64,000 nucleotides of DNA from Castellaniella sp035707805 (GTDB taxonomy: Bacteria > Pseudomonadota > Gammaproteobacteria > Burkholderiales > Burkholderiaceae_B), in NCBI GenBank assembly GCA_035707805.1, contig DASSTS010000002.1, positions 1-64,000 on the forward strand, written 5' to 3'. This document shows, in pieces, positions 14,825 to 23,987 of the stretch (its first letter is position 1; each line of letters starts with the position of its first letter). Made by a program: the position numbers and the translations under genes. A model generated the notes under the pieces. It worked only from the letters and a program-made list of their open reading frames with translations. It made no database searches and was not told the origin of the DNA.

Positions 14825-17419
14825 TCAAAGAAAGTCGCGTCGCAGCTGGTAGACCAGTTCCAGCGCCTCGCGCGGGCTCAGCGTGTCGGGGTCCAGCGCC
14901 TTCAGCGCGGTGCGCAGCGGCGAGTCCGGGTCGCCGTCTTCTTCCTCGGCCTGCTGGATGAACAGCGACAGTTGGGAGTCGGCGCGGTTGCGGGCCTCGA
15001 GCTCGGCCAGTTCCTTGCGGGCGTGGCGGATCACCACGGGCGGAATGCCGGCGCGCTGCGCCACGTGCAGGCCGTAGCTCTGACTGGCCGGCCCCGGGCG
15101 CACCTCGTGCAGGAAGACCACGCCGTCGGGCGCGTCGGCGGCGGCCAGGTGGACGTTGACCACGCCGTGCGTCTTTTCCGGCAGGCGGGTGATCTCGAAA
15201 TAGTGGGTGGCGAACAGGGTCAGCGCCCGGTTGTGCGTCAGCAGCCGGTGGGCGATCGCCCAGGCCAGCGCCAGCCCGTCGTAGGTGGAGGTGCCCCGGC
15301 CGATCTCGTCCATCAGCACCAGGCTGTGCGGCGTGGCGGCCGCCAGGATGACCCCGGCCTCCATCATCTCCATCATGAAGGTCGAGCGTCCGCCCGCCAG
15401 GTCGTCGGCTGCGCCGATGCGGGTGAAGATCCGGTCGACCGGACCGATGCGCGCGCGGCTGGCCGGCACGTAGCTGCCCATGCGCGCCAGCAGCGCGATC
15501 AGCGCCACCTGCCGCATGTAGGTGGACTTGCCGCCCATGTTGGGGCCGGTGATGAGCAGCATGCGGCGCTCTTCGTGCATGCGGCAGTCGTTGGGGGTGA
15601 AGGCCTCGATGCTGTGCTCGACCACCGGATGGCGGCCCGCCTCGATGTCCAGGCAGCTTTCCTCGCACAGCTCGGGCGCGACCCAGCCGTGGCCGCGGGC
15701 ATGGTGGGCCAGCGCCGCCAGGGCGTCCAGCCGGGCCAGCGCCGCGGCGCTGCGGGCCAGGGCTGCGGCATGGCCGGCGGCGGCTTCGAGCACCTGGTCG
15801 AAGAGCAGTTTTTCCCGCGCCAGGCCGCGCTCGCGCGCCGACAGGACCTTGTCCTCCCAGGCCTTGAGTTCGGGCGTGATGTAGCGCTCGGCATTTTTCA
15901 GCGTCTGGCGGCGCCGGTAGTCGTCGGGCACCTTGTCGGCCTGGCCGCGCGTGACCTCGATGAAAAAGCCGTGCACCCGGTTGTATTCCACCCTCAGGTT
16001 GGCGATGCCCGTGCGCTCGCGCTCGCGGGCCTCCATGTCCATCAGGAAGGCCCCGTTGTCGCCGGCCAGCCGGCGCAGCGTGTCGAGTTCCTCGTCGTAG
16101 CCTTCCGCGATCACGCCGCCGTCGCGGATCATCAGGGCCGGCTCGGCGCAGATCGCGCCCGCCAGCAGGTCCGCCAGCGCCGGATCGACCGGGATGGCGT
16201 CCAGGCTCTCGGCCAGCAGCCCGCCGGCCTGGAAATCGGCCCGTGTCCGCTCGGCCAGGGGCGCGAGCATGCCCAGGGCGTCTCGCAGGCTGGCCAGCTC
16301 GCGCGGGCGGATCGTGCGCAGCGACAGCCGGGTCGCCATGCGTTCGAGATCGGGCAGGCCGCGCAGCCCGTCGCGCAGCGCACGCAGCGCCGTGTCGCCC
16401 TCGGCGGCGCCCAGCAGCTGCGTGATCGCGCCCTGGCGCGCCTGGGCCAGCGGGTTGGCGCGCAGCGGCGCCTGCAGCCAGCGGCGCAGCTGCCGGCTGC
16501 CCATGGGCGTGCGGGCGTGGTCCAGCGTGCTGAACAGCGTGGGGCCTTCCCCGCCGTTGATCGTATCGGTGATCTCCAGGTTGCGGCGCGTGGCCGGGTC
16601 CAGCACCACGTAGTCGCCGGCGGCGTCGGCCGACAGCCCCTGGACGTGGCTGAGCGCCTGCGCCTGGGTGGCGCCCACGTAGCGCAGCAGCGCGCCCGCC
16701 GCGACCAGGGCCAGCGGCTGGTCGTCCAGGCCGAAGGCGCCCACGTCGTCGACCCCGAAATGCCGCATCAGGGTGTCCCGGGCCCCGTCCGCCTCGAAAT
16801 GCCAGTCGGGCACCCGGCTGATGGCGGCATCCAGGCCGCTGGATTCCAGCGCCTGGAGGTCCGCCTGCTCGGCGCAGACCAGCTCGGCCGGCGCGATGCG
16901 GCCCAGCTCCGTGTCCAGCAGTTCCGCCGCGCATTCCGCGGCCTTGAATTCGCCGTTGGCGAGGTTCATCCAGGCCAGGCCCGCGTGCTCGCGCCCGCGG
17001 CTGCGTCCGGTCACCCAGGCCGCGATCATGCGGTCCTCGCGCGCCGGCAGCAGCGCATCGTCGGTCAAGGTGCCGGGCGTGACCACCCGCACGATCTTGC
17101 GCTCGACCGGCCCCTTGCTGGCGGCCGGGTCGCCCACCTGCTCGCAGATGGCGATGGACTCGCCCAGCGCCACCAGGCGCGCCAGGTAACCTTCCATGGC
17201 ATGGTGCGGCACCCCGGCCATCGGGATCGGCGCGCCGTTGGACGCGCCGCGCTTGGTCAGCGTCAGGTTCAGCAGCCGCGCGCCGCGCTCGGCGTCGTCG
17301 TAGAACATCTCGTAGAAATCGCCCATGCGGTAGAACAGCAGATGCGAGCCCGCCTGGGCTTTCAGCTGCAGGTACTGCTGCATCATGGGGGTGTGGCCGG
17401 AGAGGTCGGGAGTGGTCAT
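14825..17419 (-). CDS. mutS: DNA mismatch repair protein MutS
   Basis: Recognises mismatches and small loops and starts methyl-directed repair. Seen: 864 residues, normal length. The mismatch-reading F-x-E motif is in GDFYEMFYDDAE (F35, E37). The ATPase Walker A GPNMGGKST lies near residue 625, followed by STFMMEMMEAG and the Walker B region LVLMDEIGRGTSTYDGLALAW, with FATHYFEIT after it. The start ATG 17419 gives MTTPDLSGHTPMMQQYLQLK. The gene is intact. A 50-bp stretch of its 5' region (17272-17321, covering the FYE motif) recurs almost perfectly at 23956-24005. Confidence 0.98.
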   Translation of the reverse strand: MTTPDLSGHTPMMQQYLQLKAQAGSHLLFYRMGDFYEMFYDDAERGARLLNLTLTKRGASNGAPIPMAGVPHHAMEGYLARLVALGESIAICEQVGDPAASKGPVERKIVRVVTPGTLTDDALLPAREDRMIAAWVTGRSRGREHAGLAWMNLANGEFKAAECAAELLDTELGRIAPAELVCAEQADLQALESSGLDAAISRVPDWHFEADGARDTLMRHFGVDDVGAFGLDDQPLALVAAGALLRYVGATQAQALSHVQGLSADAAGDYVVLDPATRRNLEITDTINGGEGPTLFSTLDHARTPMGSRQLRRWLQAPLRANPLAQARQGAITQLLGAAEGDTALRALRDGLRGLPDLERMATRLSLRTIRPRELASLRDALGMLAPLAERTRADFQAGGLLAESLDAIPVDPALADLLAGAICAEPALMIRDGGVIAEGYDEELDTLRRLAGDNGAFLMDMEARERERTGIANLRVEYNRVHGFFIEVTRGQADKVPDDYRRRQTLKNAERYITPELKAWEDKVLSARERGLAREKLLFDQVLEAAAGHAAALARSAAALARLDALAALAHHARGHGWVAPELCEESCLDIEAGRHPVVEHSIEAFTPNDCRMHEERRMLLITGPNMGGKSTYMRQVALIALLARMGSYVPASRARIGPVDRIFTRIGAADDLAGGRSTFMMEMMEAGVILAAATPHSLVLMDEIGRGTSTYDGLALAWAIAHRLLTHNRALTLFATHYFEITRLPEKTHGVVNVHLAAADAPDGVVFLHEVRPGPASQSYGLHVAQRAGIPPVVIRHARKELAELEARNRADSQLSLFIQQAEEEDGDPDSPLRTALKALDPDTLSPREALELVYQLRRDFL
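17272..17321. repeat. Direct repeat copy 1 (inside mutS)
   Basis: Fifty bases within the mutS coding region, encoding about residues 34-49 (DFYEMFYDDAERGARL). They match 23956-24005 at 49 of 50 positions in the same orientation; the single difference is G at 17294 against A at 23978. The match stops abruptly on both sides. Confidence 0.9.
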
Positions 17420-17544
17420 GCGGGGAATCGGTCTGCGGGGGCGGTGAGGTGCAAGAGGGTATTATCGTTCAAATGCGGACGCGGGCCACACGGTTGTCCG
17501 CGTTTCCGGCACGCGTCCGGGCGAATCATCGCAAGCCCGCCTCG

Positions 17545-18462
17545 TCAGCCCGGCAGGCGTTCGTGGATGGCCGCGCGCAGCGCCTCGGCCAGAAAGGCCA
17601 CGGCGGGCGACTGGTCTGCCCGCGTGGCGATCATGGTGAGTTCCACCGCCGGCAGCGGCGGCAGCCCGCCCGCCGAGGGGCGCAGGACGGTCACCCGGGG
17701 CGGCAGGCCGATGGGCGTGCGGACCGTCAGACCCAGCCCGGCGGCCGCGGCCGCCAGCAGGCCATTCAGGCTGGAACTGGTGAACGCCAGGTCCCATGCG
17801 ACACCCGCCTGGTTCAGGGCTTCCGTTGCCGCGGCCTTGAACAGGCAGGCCCCGTCGAACATCACGAGCTCCAGCGGCCGGGCCGTGTCGGCAGCGCCGC
17901 CGCCTGCCGCCCCCGACGCGCGCCGCGGGAGCGCGACGCCGTCCAGGGCGCCTATCCAGATCATCGGCAGGCGGGCCAGGGTCTCGCGCCAGGGGGTGTC
18001 CGCCCCCGCGCCCCAGACCACGGCCAGGTCCAGTTCGCCCGCGGCCATGCGGTCCATCAGTTCCGCGTTCCGGCAGACCCGGGTTTCGATGCGCATGCCG
18101 GGATGCGCGCGGGCAAAGCGGCCCAGCACGTCGGTGAGCACCCATTCCCCCAAGTCTTCCTGCAATCCCAGGCGGATCCTGCCGCGGGTCTGGTTGACCC
18201 GCAGCGCATCGAGCGCGGCGTCGTTGGCCGCCAAGATCTGCCGCGCGTAGCCGAGCAGGGTTTCGCCGGCCTCCGTCAGCGCCAGGCCGCGCCCCGCCTT
18301 GCGGAAAAGTACGGCGCCCGCCTGTTGTTCCAGTTTGCGGAGCTGGGCGCTGACGGCCGCCGGCGAACGGCCGACGCGGTCGGACGCCTTGGCGAACGTG
18401 CCCAGGGCCACCCCGCTTTCAAAAGTGCGCAAGGCATTGATGTCGAGGTTGCGGATCGTCAT
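17545..18462 (-). CDS. LysR family transcriptional regulator
   Basis: 305 residues with the N-terminal LysR winged helix (INALRTFESGVALGTFAKAS, SPAAVSAQLRKLEQQAG) and a C-terminal effector domain (RIRLGLQEDLGEW, LDLAVVWG, FTSSSLNGLLAAAAAGLGL). It is transcribed away from the tautomerase/cupin pair that starts 103 bp upstream. LysR regulators usually control the divergent neighbour, so that pair is the likely target. Effector unknown. The end lies 125 bp upstream of mutS on the same strand, with no obvious functional link. Confidence 0.93.
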   Translation of the reverse strand: MTIRNLDINALRTFESGVALGTFAKASDRVGRSPAAVSAQLRKLEQQAGAVLFRKAGRGLALTEAGETLLGYARQILAANDAALDALRVNQTRGRIRLGLQEDLGEWVLTDVLGRFARAHPGMRIETRVCRNAELMDRMAAGELDLAVVWGAGADTPWRETLARLPMIWIGALDGVALPRRASGAAGGGAADTARPLELVMFDGACLFKAAATEALNQAGVAWDLAFTSSSLNGLLAAAAAGLGLTVRTPIGLPPRVTVLRPSAGGLPPLPAVELTMIATRADQSPAVAFLAEALRAAIHERLPG

Positions 18463-18565
18463 ATTGATTCGATAATTCTGAATTACTCGTCAAAAACAAT
18501 TTGATTTATGTGAACAATATACGACCCTATCATTTCCGCATCAATACTTCCGACAGGAGCCCATC
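18463..18565. promoter_or_regulatory. Divergent promoter with a LysR-type box
   Basis: An AT-rich 103-bp gap between the LysR gene and the tautomerase. ATTC (18467-18470) and GAAT (18480-18483) form ATTC-N9-GAAT, the dyad with T-N11-A character that LysR proteins commonly bind, overlapping the regulator's own leader. GACAGGAG provides the ribosome site for ATG 18566. Confidence 0.45.
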
Positions 18566-18958
18566 ATGCCCTTTGCACGCATTTCCCTGGCGCGCGGCAA
18601 GCCCCGCGAGTATCTGCGGATGCTCAGCGACGAACTGCACGCCGCCTTGGTCGAATCGTTCGACGTCCCGGTCGACGACAGGTTCCAGGTCATCCACCAG
18701 CATGGTCCGGACGAGCTGATCTTCGACCGACATTACATGGACGTGGATCGCAGCGCCGATCTGGTGTACATCGTCCTGGCCACCGGCAGGCAGCGCTCGA
18801 CGCAGACCAAGCAGCGCTTCTACCGGACGCTGGTGGAACGACTGGCGGCGCGCCCCGGCATCCGGCCGGACGATGTCATGGTAGTGATCTCTTCCTCGGG
18901 ACGCGATGAGTGGTCCTTCGGCAAGGGCCTGGCCCAACTGGTGGAGGACGCATCATGA
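18566..18958 (+). CDS. Tautomerase family protein
   Basis: 130 residues. After the initiator Met the protein begins PFARISLARGK, so the mature N-terminus would be the catalytic proline typical of the 4-oxalocrotonate tautomerase superfamily. The repeat-like second half (LVYIVLATGRQRSTQTKQRFYRTL, in parts) is also typical, and at 130 residues it is a long, fused-type member. The substrate cannot be told; related proteins act on keto-enol pairs in aromatic-compound breakdown. It overlaps the cupin gene by ATGA, so the two are translated together, and both probably answer to the divergent LysR regulator. Confidence 0.82.
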   Translation: MPFARISLARGKPREYLRMLSDELHAALVESFDVPVDDRFQVIHQHGPDELIFDRHYMDVDRSADLVYIVLATGRQRSTQTKQRFYRTLVERLAARPGIRPDDVMVVISSSGRDEWSFGKGLAQLVEDAS

Positions 18959-19371
18959 GCGCCGCCGCCAGACTGCCCGCCTGGCTGACGGTGGTGGGCG
19001 GCCGCGACGTGCCCAGCGTACCCGTGGGCCGCCATGCGGCGGATGGGCCTTTGTACGCGCAGATGTTCCTGACATCGGAGGCCGACCATGAGAACACCCT
19101 CATGAAGGCGGACTACGGCAAGGGTGTCTGGTCGGCCTGGCACAGCCATCCGCTCGGCCAGATCCTGTACATCCTCGCCGGCGTATGCCGGGTCCAGCGT
19201 GAGAGAGGGGGCGGTGTGTTCTATGCGCAGCCGGGCGACGTGGTCTGGCTGGCTCCCGACGAGGTGCACCGCCACGGCGCGGATGACAGCGCCCCCATGT
19301 CGTACCTCAGCGTCCAGGGCGTGCAAGGGGGCCGCTACGCGGACTGGGCCACGCTCAACTCAGCACGCTGA
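18955..19371 (+). CDS. Cupin domain protein
   Basis: 138 residues. A single cupin barrel is suggested by the motif GVWSAWHSHPLGQILYIL (metal-binding histidines) followed by AQPGDVVWLAPDEVHRHGAD. The usual GX5HXH motif is present as WHSHP. It could be an enzyme or a ligand-binding protein; nothing defines the substrate. It starts within the tautomerase stop (ATGA), which sets this ATG over the out-of-frame one at 18910. Its last 17 bases overlap the 3' end of the convergent MFS gene. Confidence 0.85.
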   Translation: MSAAARLPAWLTVVGGRDVPSVPVGRHAADGPLYAQMFLTSEADHENTLMKADYGKGVWSAWHSHPLGQILYILAGVCRVQRERGGGVFYAQPGDVVWLAPDEVHRHGADDSAPMSYLSVQGVQGGRYADWATLNSAR

Positions 19372-20578
19372 CGGCCAGGGCCGCCGCGCCGAATCCGCCG
19401 CCCAGCAGGCAGATCATCGGCCATCCGCCGGCGGTCCAGGCGTAGCCCGCCGCGGCGGAGCCGACGGCCCCGCCCAGGAAGAACAGACCCACGAACAGGC
19501 CGTTGACGCGCCCCCGGGCTTCCGGGCGGATCAGATTGATGGCCCTGCGTCCCAGCGTCTGGTCTCCCGTGACGCCGATGTCGAGCAGGACGGCGCCGAG
19601 GCCCAGTGCCAGCAGCGGAACCAGCGCCGTGTCCGAGGCAGTGCTGCCCGCGACCGCCGCCAGCGCCATCGCCAGCATCAGGATCAGGTGGGATGCGATG
19701 GTGCCCACGCGGGTCCAGCCACGGTCTCCCGCGCGGCCGAACAGGGGCGTCACGACAGCGCCGCCCGCGCCCGCGAGCGCGAACAGCGCAATGCCGCGCT
19801 GACTGAGGCCGAAGGGCGGCTGGGACAGCACCAGGGCGACCGACGTCCAGAACACGCTGAAAGCCGCCATCACCAGGCTGGCGGTCAATGCGCGCACGCG
19901 CAAGACGGGCTCGTCGCGCAGCAGATGCCACAGGGAACCCACCAGGGCGGGATATCCGGATCGCACTTCAGGCCGGCGGACAGGCAGCCGGCGTGCAAGC
20001 ACCGCGGTCAGCACCGCCATGGCGACGGCGCTGGCGCCGTAGAAGGCCCGCCATCCGAATGCATTGGCGATCAGGCTGGCGATGGGGCGGGAGATCAGGA
20101 TGCCGGCCATCAGCCCGCCCATGACGTCGCCGATGACGCGGCCCCGCCGTTCCGGCGGGGCCATCGATGCCGCGAGCGGCACCAGGATCTGGATGGCCGA
20201 GCAGGCGACGCCCAGCAGGAACAGGCTGGCCAGCAAGGCCGCCGCCTGGGGGGCGCCGGCCGCCGCGCCGGCCGCCAGCGCCGCGCACGTGAACATGCGG
20301 ACGACCAGGCGGCGATTCTCCAGCAGGTCGGCCAGCGGCACCAGCAGGAACAAGCCGACGGCATAGCCGAGCAGCGTCATCATGGATACCACGCCGCTGG
20401 CGTCGTCGCGCAGGCCGACGGAGGCGCCGATCAGGCCCACGAGCGTCTGGGAGGCGAACAGATTGGTGACGGTCACCCCCACGGCTGTCGAGAAGAGCGC
20501 GATCATCGGGCCGGAAACCGCGGCGGGCGAACCGGAACCCGCCGTGCCGCAGACGGGGGAAGAGGGGGTTGAGGACAT
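19355..20578 (-). CDS. MFS transporter, sugar/drug efflux type
   Basis: 407 residues with about twelve hydrophobic segments and the MFS loop motif in VPLADLLENRRLV and RRGRVIGDVMGGLMAG between helices. Similar to the AraJ/YdhP-like group of exporters; the substrate is unknown. ATG 20578 has GGAG 8 bases upstream. It is divergent from the LysR gene at 20685, which is the likely regulator, and converges on and overlaps the cupin gene by 17 bp. Confidence 0.88.
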   Translation of the reverse strand: MSSTPSSPVCGTAGSGSPAAVSGPMIALFSTAVGVTVTNLFASQTLVGLIGASVGLRDDASGVVSMMTLLGYAVGLFLLVPLADLLENRRLVVRMFTCAALAAGAAAGAPQAAALLASLFLLGVACSAIQILVPLAASMAPPERRGRVIGDVMGGLMAGILISRPIASLIANAFGWRAFYGASAVAMAVLTAVLARRLPVRRPEVRSGYPALVGSLWHLLRDEPVLRVRALTASLVMAAFSVFWTSVALVLSQPPFGLSQRGIALFALAGAGGAVVTPLFGRAGDRGWTRVGTIASHLILMLAMALAAVAGSTASDTALVPLLALGLGAVLLDIGVTGDQTLGRRAINLIRPEARGRVNGLFVGLFFLGGAVGSAAAGYAWTAGGWPMICLLGGGFGAAALAVSVLS

Positions 20579-20684
20579 CGGGAATTCTCCATGAAAGCCG
20601 GGGTTTCGACCTGTCTGGAGATCCTATAGAATGGATGATTATTAAACAATTGAATTGTTTTTATATTTTTTATGCGTGTTTATC
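20579..20684. promoter_or_regulatory. Divergent promoter region, MFS exporter / LysR
   Basis: A 106-bp AT-rich gap holding the promoters of both genes. TAAACAATTGAATTGTTTTTA, read in two halves around 20643-20663, contains the palindrome AACAATTGAATTGTT, a plausible LysR dyad overlapping the regulator's leader. Confidence 0.4.
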
Positions 20685-21602
20685 ATGAACATCCGCGACC
20701 TTGAAGCCTTCGTCGCGGTGGTCGAAACCGGCTCCATCGTCGGCGCCTCGACCCGCCTGAGCCTGACCCAGCCGGGGGTGACCCGCCGGATCCAGAATCT
20801 CGAGGACCAGCTGGACGTCGCGCTCCTGGATCGCCAGTCCAAGCCGCTGAAACCGACCGCGGTGGGGCGGGCCGCATACGACCACGGCCGCCGGGTGTTG
20901 CGCGCCCTCGATGATTTCAAGACGGGCGTCTCGCCTCACAGCGAACTGCAGGGGGAATTCCGGCTCGGCGTCATGCCGTATCTGTCAGCCGCGGCCTTGA
21001 CGCTGCCCGTCGACCGATTGCGCAGTGAGTTTCCCGACCTCAGCTTGCGCGTCACGTCCGGCTGGTCGCCGGCATTGCTGGATCAGGTCACCCACGGCGC
21101 GCTCGACGCGGTGGTGCTCTGCCTCGCCGAGGGCGCGCCCGTGCCGGATCATCTGGCCGGCGACGCGCTGGGCACGGAAGAAGTCCTGCTCATCGCCTCG
21201 CCGCGGCTGAACGTGCCCAAGCCGGCCAGCCTCCCCGACCTGGCGCGCTTTCCCTGGGTCATGAACGAAAGCGGTTGCGGATTCCGCGCATTCATCCGCC
21301 ATCGGTTCGAGGCGCTGGGCCTGCCGTTCCAGGTGGCGGTGGAGGCGCTCAGCGCCGATTTGCGCATGTCGCTGGTCGCCCGCGGGCTCGGCATCGGCGT
21401 CGTGACGCCGGCCGCCTTCGCGGACAGTCCCTGGCGGGATCAGGTCGAGATCGTGGACGCGCGCGATTTCCGTCCCCGGGTCCAGTCGTGGGTCATCTAC
21501 CGGCCGCCCCTGGGACGGCTGGCCGAACCCGTCTCCGTCCTGCGCGAGTCATTGCTTGCCGGCCAGGAAAGACCGGTCCCCCTGGTCTCGGATGGCGGGT
21601 GA
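20685..21602 (+). CDS. LysR family transcriptional regulator
   Basis: 305 residues from ATG 20685 (MNIRDLEAFVAVVETGSIVG). An earlier in-frame start at 20655 would add ten hydrophobic residues (FLYFLCVFI) not expected in this family, so the later start is preferred. The HTH is in ASTRLSLTQPGVTRRIQNLE, and the effector domain has FRLGVMPYLSAAALTLP, LDAVVLCL and SLVARGLGIGVVTP. It is divergent from the MFS exporter ending at 19355. Its 3' end overlaps the convergent second MFS gene by 54 bp. Confidence 0.93.
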   Translation: MNIRDLEAFVAVVETGSIVGASTRLSLTQPGVTRRIQNLEDQLDVALLDRQSKPLKPTAVGRAAYDHGRRVLRALDDFKTGVSPHSELQGEFRLGVMPYLSAAALTLPVDRLRSEFPDLSLRVTSGWSPALLDQVTHGALDAVVLCLAEGAPVPDHLAGDALGTEEVLLIASPRLNVPKPASLPDLARFPWVMNESGCGFRAFIRHRFEALGLPFQVAVEALSADLRMSLVARGLGIGVVTPAAFADSPWRDQVEIVDARDFRPRVQSWVIYRPPLGRLAEPVSVLRESLLAGQERPVPLVSDGG

Positions 21603-22985
21603 TTCTCCCGGCTGCCGCCCGCGCCGCTCCAGCCCGACCCAGCACAGGGCGCCGGCCCCCGCCAGCGCCAGGGCCGCCAGGCCGATCGAGCCATGCATGC
21701 CGTGCATGAACGGACCAGGTTCCGTGTTGCGCACCAGGTAGCCGAATACAGCCACTCCCGACAGGCCGCCCAGCTGGCGGGCCGCGTTCAGGACACCCGA
21801 GGCGATGCCGGTGCGCGTGGCCTCCACCGAGGACAATGTCACGTTGGTCATGGTGGGAACGAGCACGGCGATGCCGCCGGCCGCCAGCAGCATGGGCGCC
21901 ACCAGCCATCCATACCCGACGCCGACGTGCACGGGAAGCAGCAGCAGGTATCCCGTGGCGGCGGCGGTCGCGCCCAGGACCATCAGCAGCCGCGCGCCCA
22001 GCCGGGTGACGAGGCGGCCCGCCAGCACGCTGGCCGCCATGAGCGCGAGCGTGAAGGGCAGGAACGCGAAGCCCGTCTGCTGCGGCGTCAGCCCCTGCTC
22101 GATCTGGAAGAAAAGGCTGAAGACGAAGATCAGGCCGTAGTACGAGAAATTGACGATGACGCCGGTGACGGACGCGATCGCGAAGGCCGGACGGCGGAAC
22201 AAGGACAGCGGCAGCATGGGCGCCGGGCTGCGGCGCTCGATGCGGCAGAACCCGGCCACGGACAAGGCCGACACCGCCAGGCCCGCTTGGACCCAGGCGC
22301 TCGTCCAGCCCAGTCGCGCCATTTCGGTAAGCGTAGCGGTCAGCGCCGCCAATGACAGGACGGCCGCCGACTGACCCGCCCAGTCCGGTCGATGGGTGCT
22401 TTCCGGGCGCGCGCCGTCGGGGGCGGCGTATCGCAGCGCCAGGCAGCCGCCCAGCAATCCGATGGGCAGGTTGACGAGGAATATGCTGCGCCAGCCCCAG
22501 TGCGTGACCAGCACGCCGCCCAGCACCGGCCCCGCCGCCAGCGCGAGGCTGCCGATGGCGCCCCACCAGCCCACCGCGCGGCTGCGTCGGGCGGGATCGG
22601 GGAAAGCGCGCTGCAGCATGGACAGCGAATTGGGCACCAGCAGCGAGGCGCCCGCCCCCTGGAGCAGTCTGGCGCCCGTCAGCGCCGCCAGACCCGGCGC
22701 GGCTCCGCAGGCGGCCGAGGCCAGCGTGAACACGGCCAGCCCGGCCAGGAACAGTCGCCGCGCACCCCAGCGGTCGCCGAGCGCGCCGCTGCTGAGCAGC
22801 AGGGCCGCGAATGCCAGCGTGTACGCGTTGACGATCCATTCCAGCTGCGTAACGCTCGCGCCGAGGTCCCGGCGCAGGGCTTCGAGCGCCACATTGACGA
22901 CGCTGACGTCCAGCAGGACCACGACGAATCCGAGGGCGCTGGCGACGAGCGTGCCGCGCGGCGAGGGTGAGGCGGACGAAGGCAT
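21549..22985 (-). CDS. MFS drug-efflux transporter, DHA2 (14-helix) family
   Basis: 478 residues from ATG 22985 (MPSSASPSPRGTLVASALGF). DHA2 signatures are present: VVVLLDVSVVNVALEAL in helix 1, GDRWGARRLFLAGLAVF (motif A) and GWRSIFLVNLPIGLLGG after helix 5. About fourteen hydrophobic stretches are seen. Probable function is proton-driven multidrug export. It is divergent from the LysR gene at 23085. The long open frame upstream of 22985 is a shadow across that LysR gene. The 3' end overlaps the LysR gene at 20685-21602, so the genes are packed tail to tail. Confidence 0.9.
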   Translation of the reverse strand: MPSSASPSPRGTLVASALGFVVVLLDVSVVNVALEALRRDLGASVTQLEWIVNAYTLAFAALLLSSGALGDRWGARRLFLAGLAVFTLASAACGAAPGLAALTGARLLQGAGASLLVPNSLSMLQRAFPDPARRSRAVGWWGAIGSLALAAGPVLGGVLVTHWGWRSIFLVNLPIGLLGGCLALRYAAPDGARPESTHRPDWAGQSAAVLSLAALTATLTEMARLGWTSAWVQAGLAVSALSVAGFCRIERRSPAPMLPLSLFRRPAFAIASVTGVIVNFSYYGLIFVFSLFFQIEQGLTPQQTGFAFLPFTLALMAASVLAGRLVTRLGARLLMVLGATAAATGYLLLLPVHVGVGYGWLVAPMLLAAGGIAVLVPTMTNVTLSSVEATRTGIASGVLNAARQLGGLSGVAVFGYLVRNTEPGPFMHGMHGSIGLAALALAGAGALCWVGLERRGRQPGESPAIRDQGDRSFLAGKQ

Positions 22986-23084
22986 GGGCGGGCTTTCCGG
23001 ATTGGATGAAAAGCGTATGCTAGGGGCCGCAGTAACTTGCGTAAATTCCCTGAAACCGCACTTCATACTGGAGAAAACGCACCG
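22986..23084. promoter_or_regulatory. Divergent promoter region, DHA2 exporter / LysR
   Basis: A 99-bp gap between divergent starts. It includes GTAACTTGCGTAAATTCCC (around 23030-23050) and a weak GGAG ribosome site before ATG 23085. I see no clear palindrome. Confidence 0.35.
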
Positions 23085-23987
23085 ATGTTCGATTGGGAAG
23101 ACATGCGGCATTTCCTGGCGGTGAGGCGGGCGGGCACCTTGTCGGGCGCGGCCCGGGTGCTGGGCGTGGACCACGCCACCGTCAGCCGGCGGCTGGCCGC
23201 CTTGGAACGCGAACTGCAAGTCGCCCTGGTCGAGCGCCTGCCGCGCGCCTGCCGCCTGACGCCGGCGGGACAGCAGGTGGTCGAAGAGGCGGCCCGGATG
23301 GAGGCCGCCGCATTCGCCATCGAGCGAGGCGCCCGCGCCAGCCAGGTGCCGCTCCAGGGCAAGCTCGTGCTGGGCGCACCGCCCGTGCTGGCCGCCCACT
23401 TCCTGGCCGCGCGGATGCCCGACTTCCAGGCCCGCTATCCGGGCGTGCGGCTTTCCGTCGTCGCCGAGGCCCGGCAGGTCTCGCTGACGCGCAGGGAGGC
23501 GGACGTCACCTTGCGGCTGGTCAGGCCCACGGAATCCAGCTACGTGATACGCCGTGTCGGCCGCATGCCGTTCGCGCTTTATGCCAGCCGCGATTTTCTT
23601 GCCGCGCACGATCCGGGCCGGTGGGCCTTCATCGCCTATGACGAGCGGTACGCCGACATGCCCCTGCAACGGTGGATCCGGGATGCCGCGGGGCGGCATC
23701 CCGTCAGTTGTGAACTCAGCGACATCCATAGCCACCTGGTCGCGGCCTGTGCCGGGGCCGGCATCGCCGGCTTGCCATGTTTCCTGGGCGACGCCGATCC
23801 GCAGCTGGCGCGCGTCGCCCGCAAGGTTCCTCCCTTTGCCTTCGATATCTGGCTGGTCACCCATCGGGATCTTGCGCGCTCGCCGGCCGTGCGCGCCCTC
23901 ATGGAGTATCTGGGCGGCGCGTTTCGCGGCGATCCGGACCTGGGGCTCGAACTCGGCAGCCGCGCGCCGCGCTCGGCATCGTCGTAG
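23085..23987 (+). CDS. LysR family transcriptional regulator with an altered C-terminal end
   Basis: 300 residues from ATG 23085 (MFDWEDMRHFLAVRRAGTLS), with the HTH in GVDHATVSRRLAALERELQ and an effector domain (GKLVLGAPPVLAAHFLA, EADVTLRLVRPTE, LVAACAGAGIAGLPCF). It is divergent from the DHA2 exporter and is its likely regulator. Its last ten residues and its stop codon are encoded inside the 50-bp mutS-like repeat (23956-24005). The native 3' end has therefore probably been replaced by foreign sequence, although the folded domain looks complete. Confidence 0.9.
   Translation: MFDWEDMRHFLAVRRAGTLSGAARVLGVDHATVSRRLAALERELQVALVERLPRACRLTPAGQQVVEEAARMEAAAFAIERGARASQVPLQGKLVLGAPPVLAAHFLAARMPDFQARYPGVRLSVVAEARQVSLTRREADVTLRLVRPTESSYVIRRVGRMPFALYASRDFLAAHDPGRWAFIAYDERYADMPLQRWIRDAAGRHPVSCELSDIHSHLVAACAGAGIAGLPCFLGDADPQLARVARKVPPFAFDIWLVTHRDLARSPAVRALMEYLGGAFRGDPDLGLELGSRAPRSASS

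Noticed and set aside
14817..16934. Upstream extension of the roxA frame over mutS
   Set aside because: A shadow of mutS. The RoxA family N-terminus begins at 14816.
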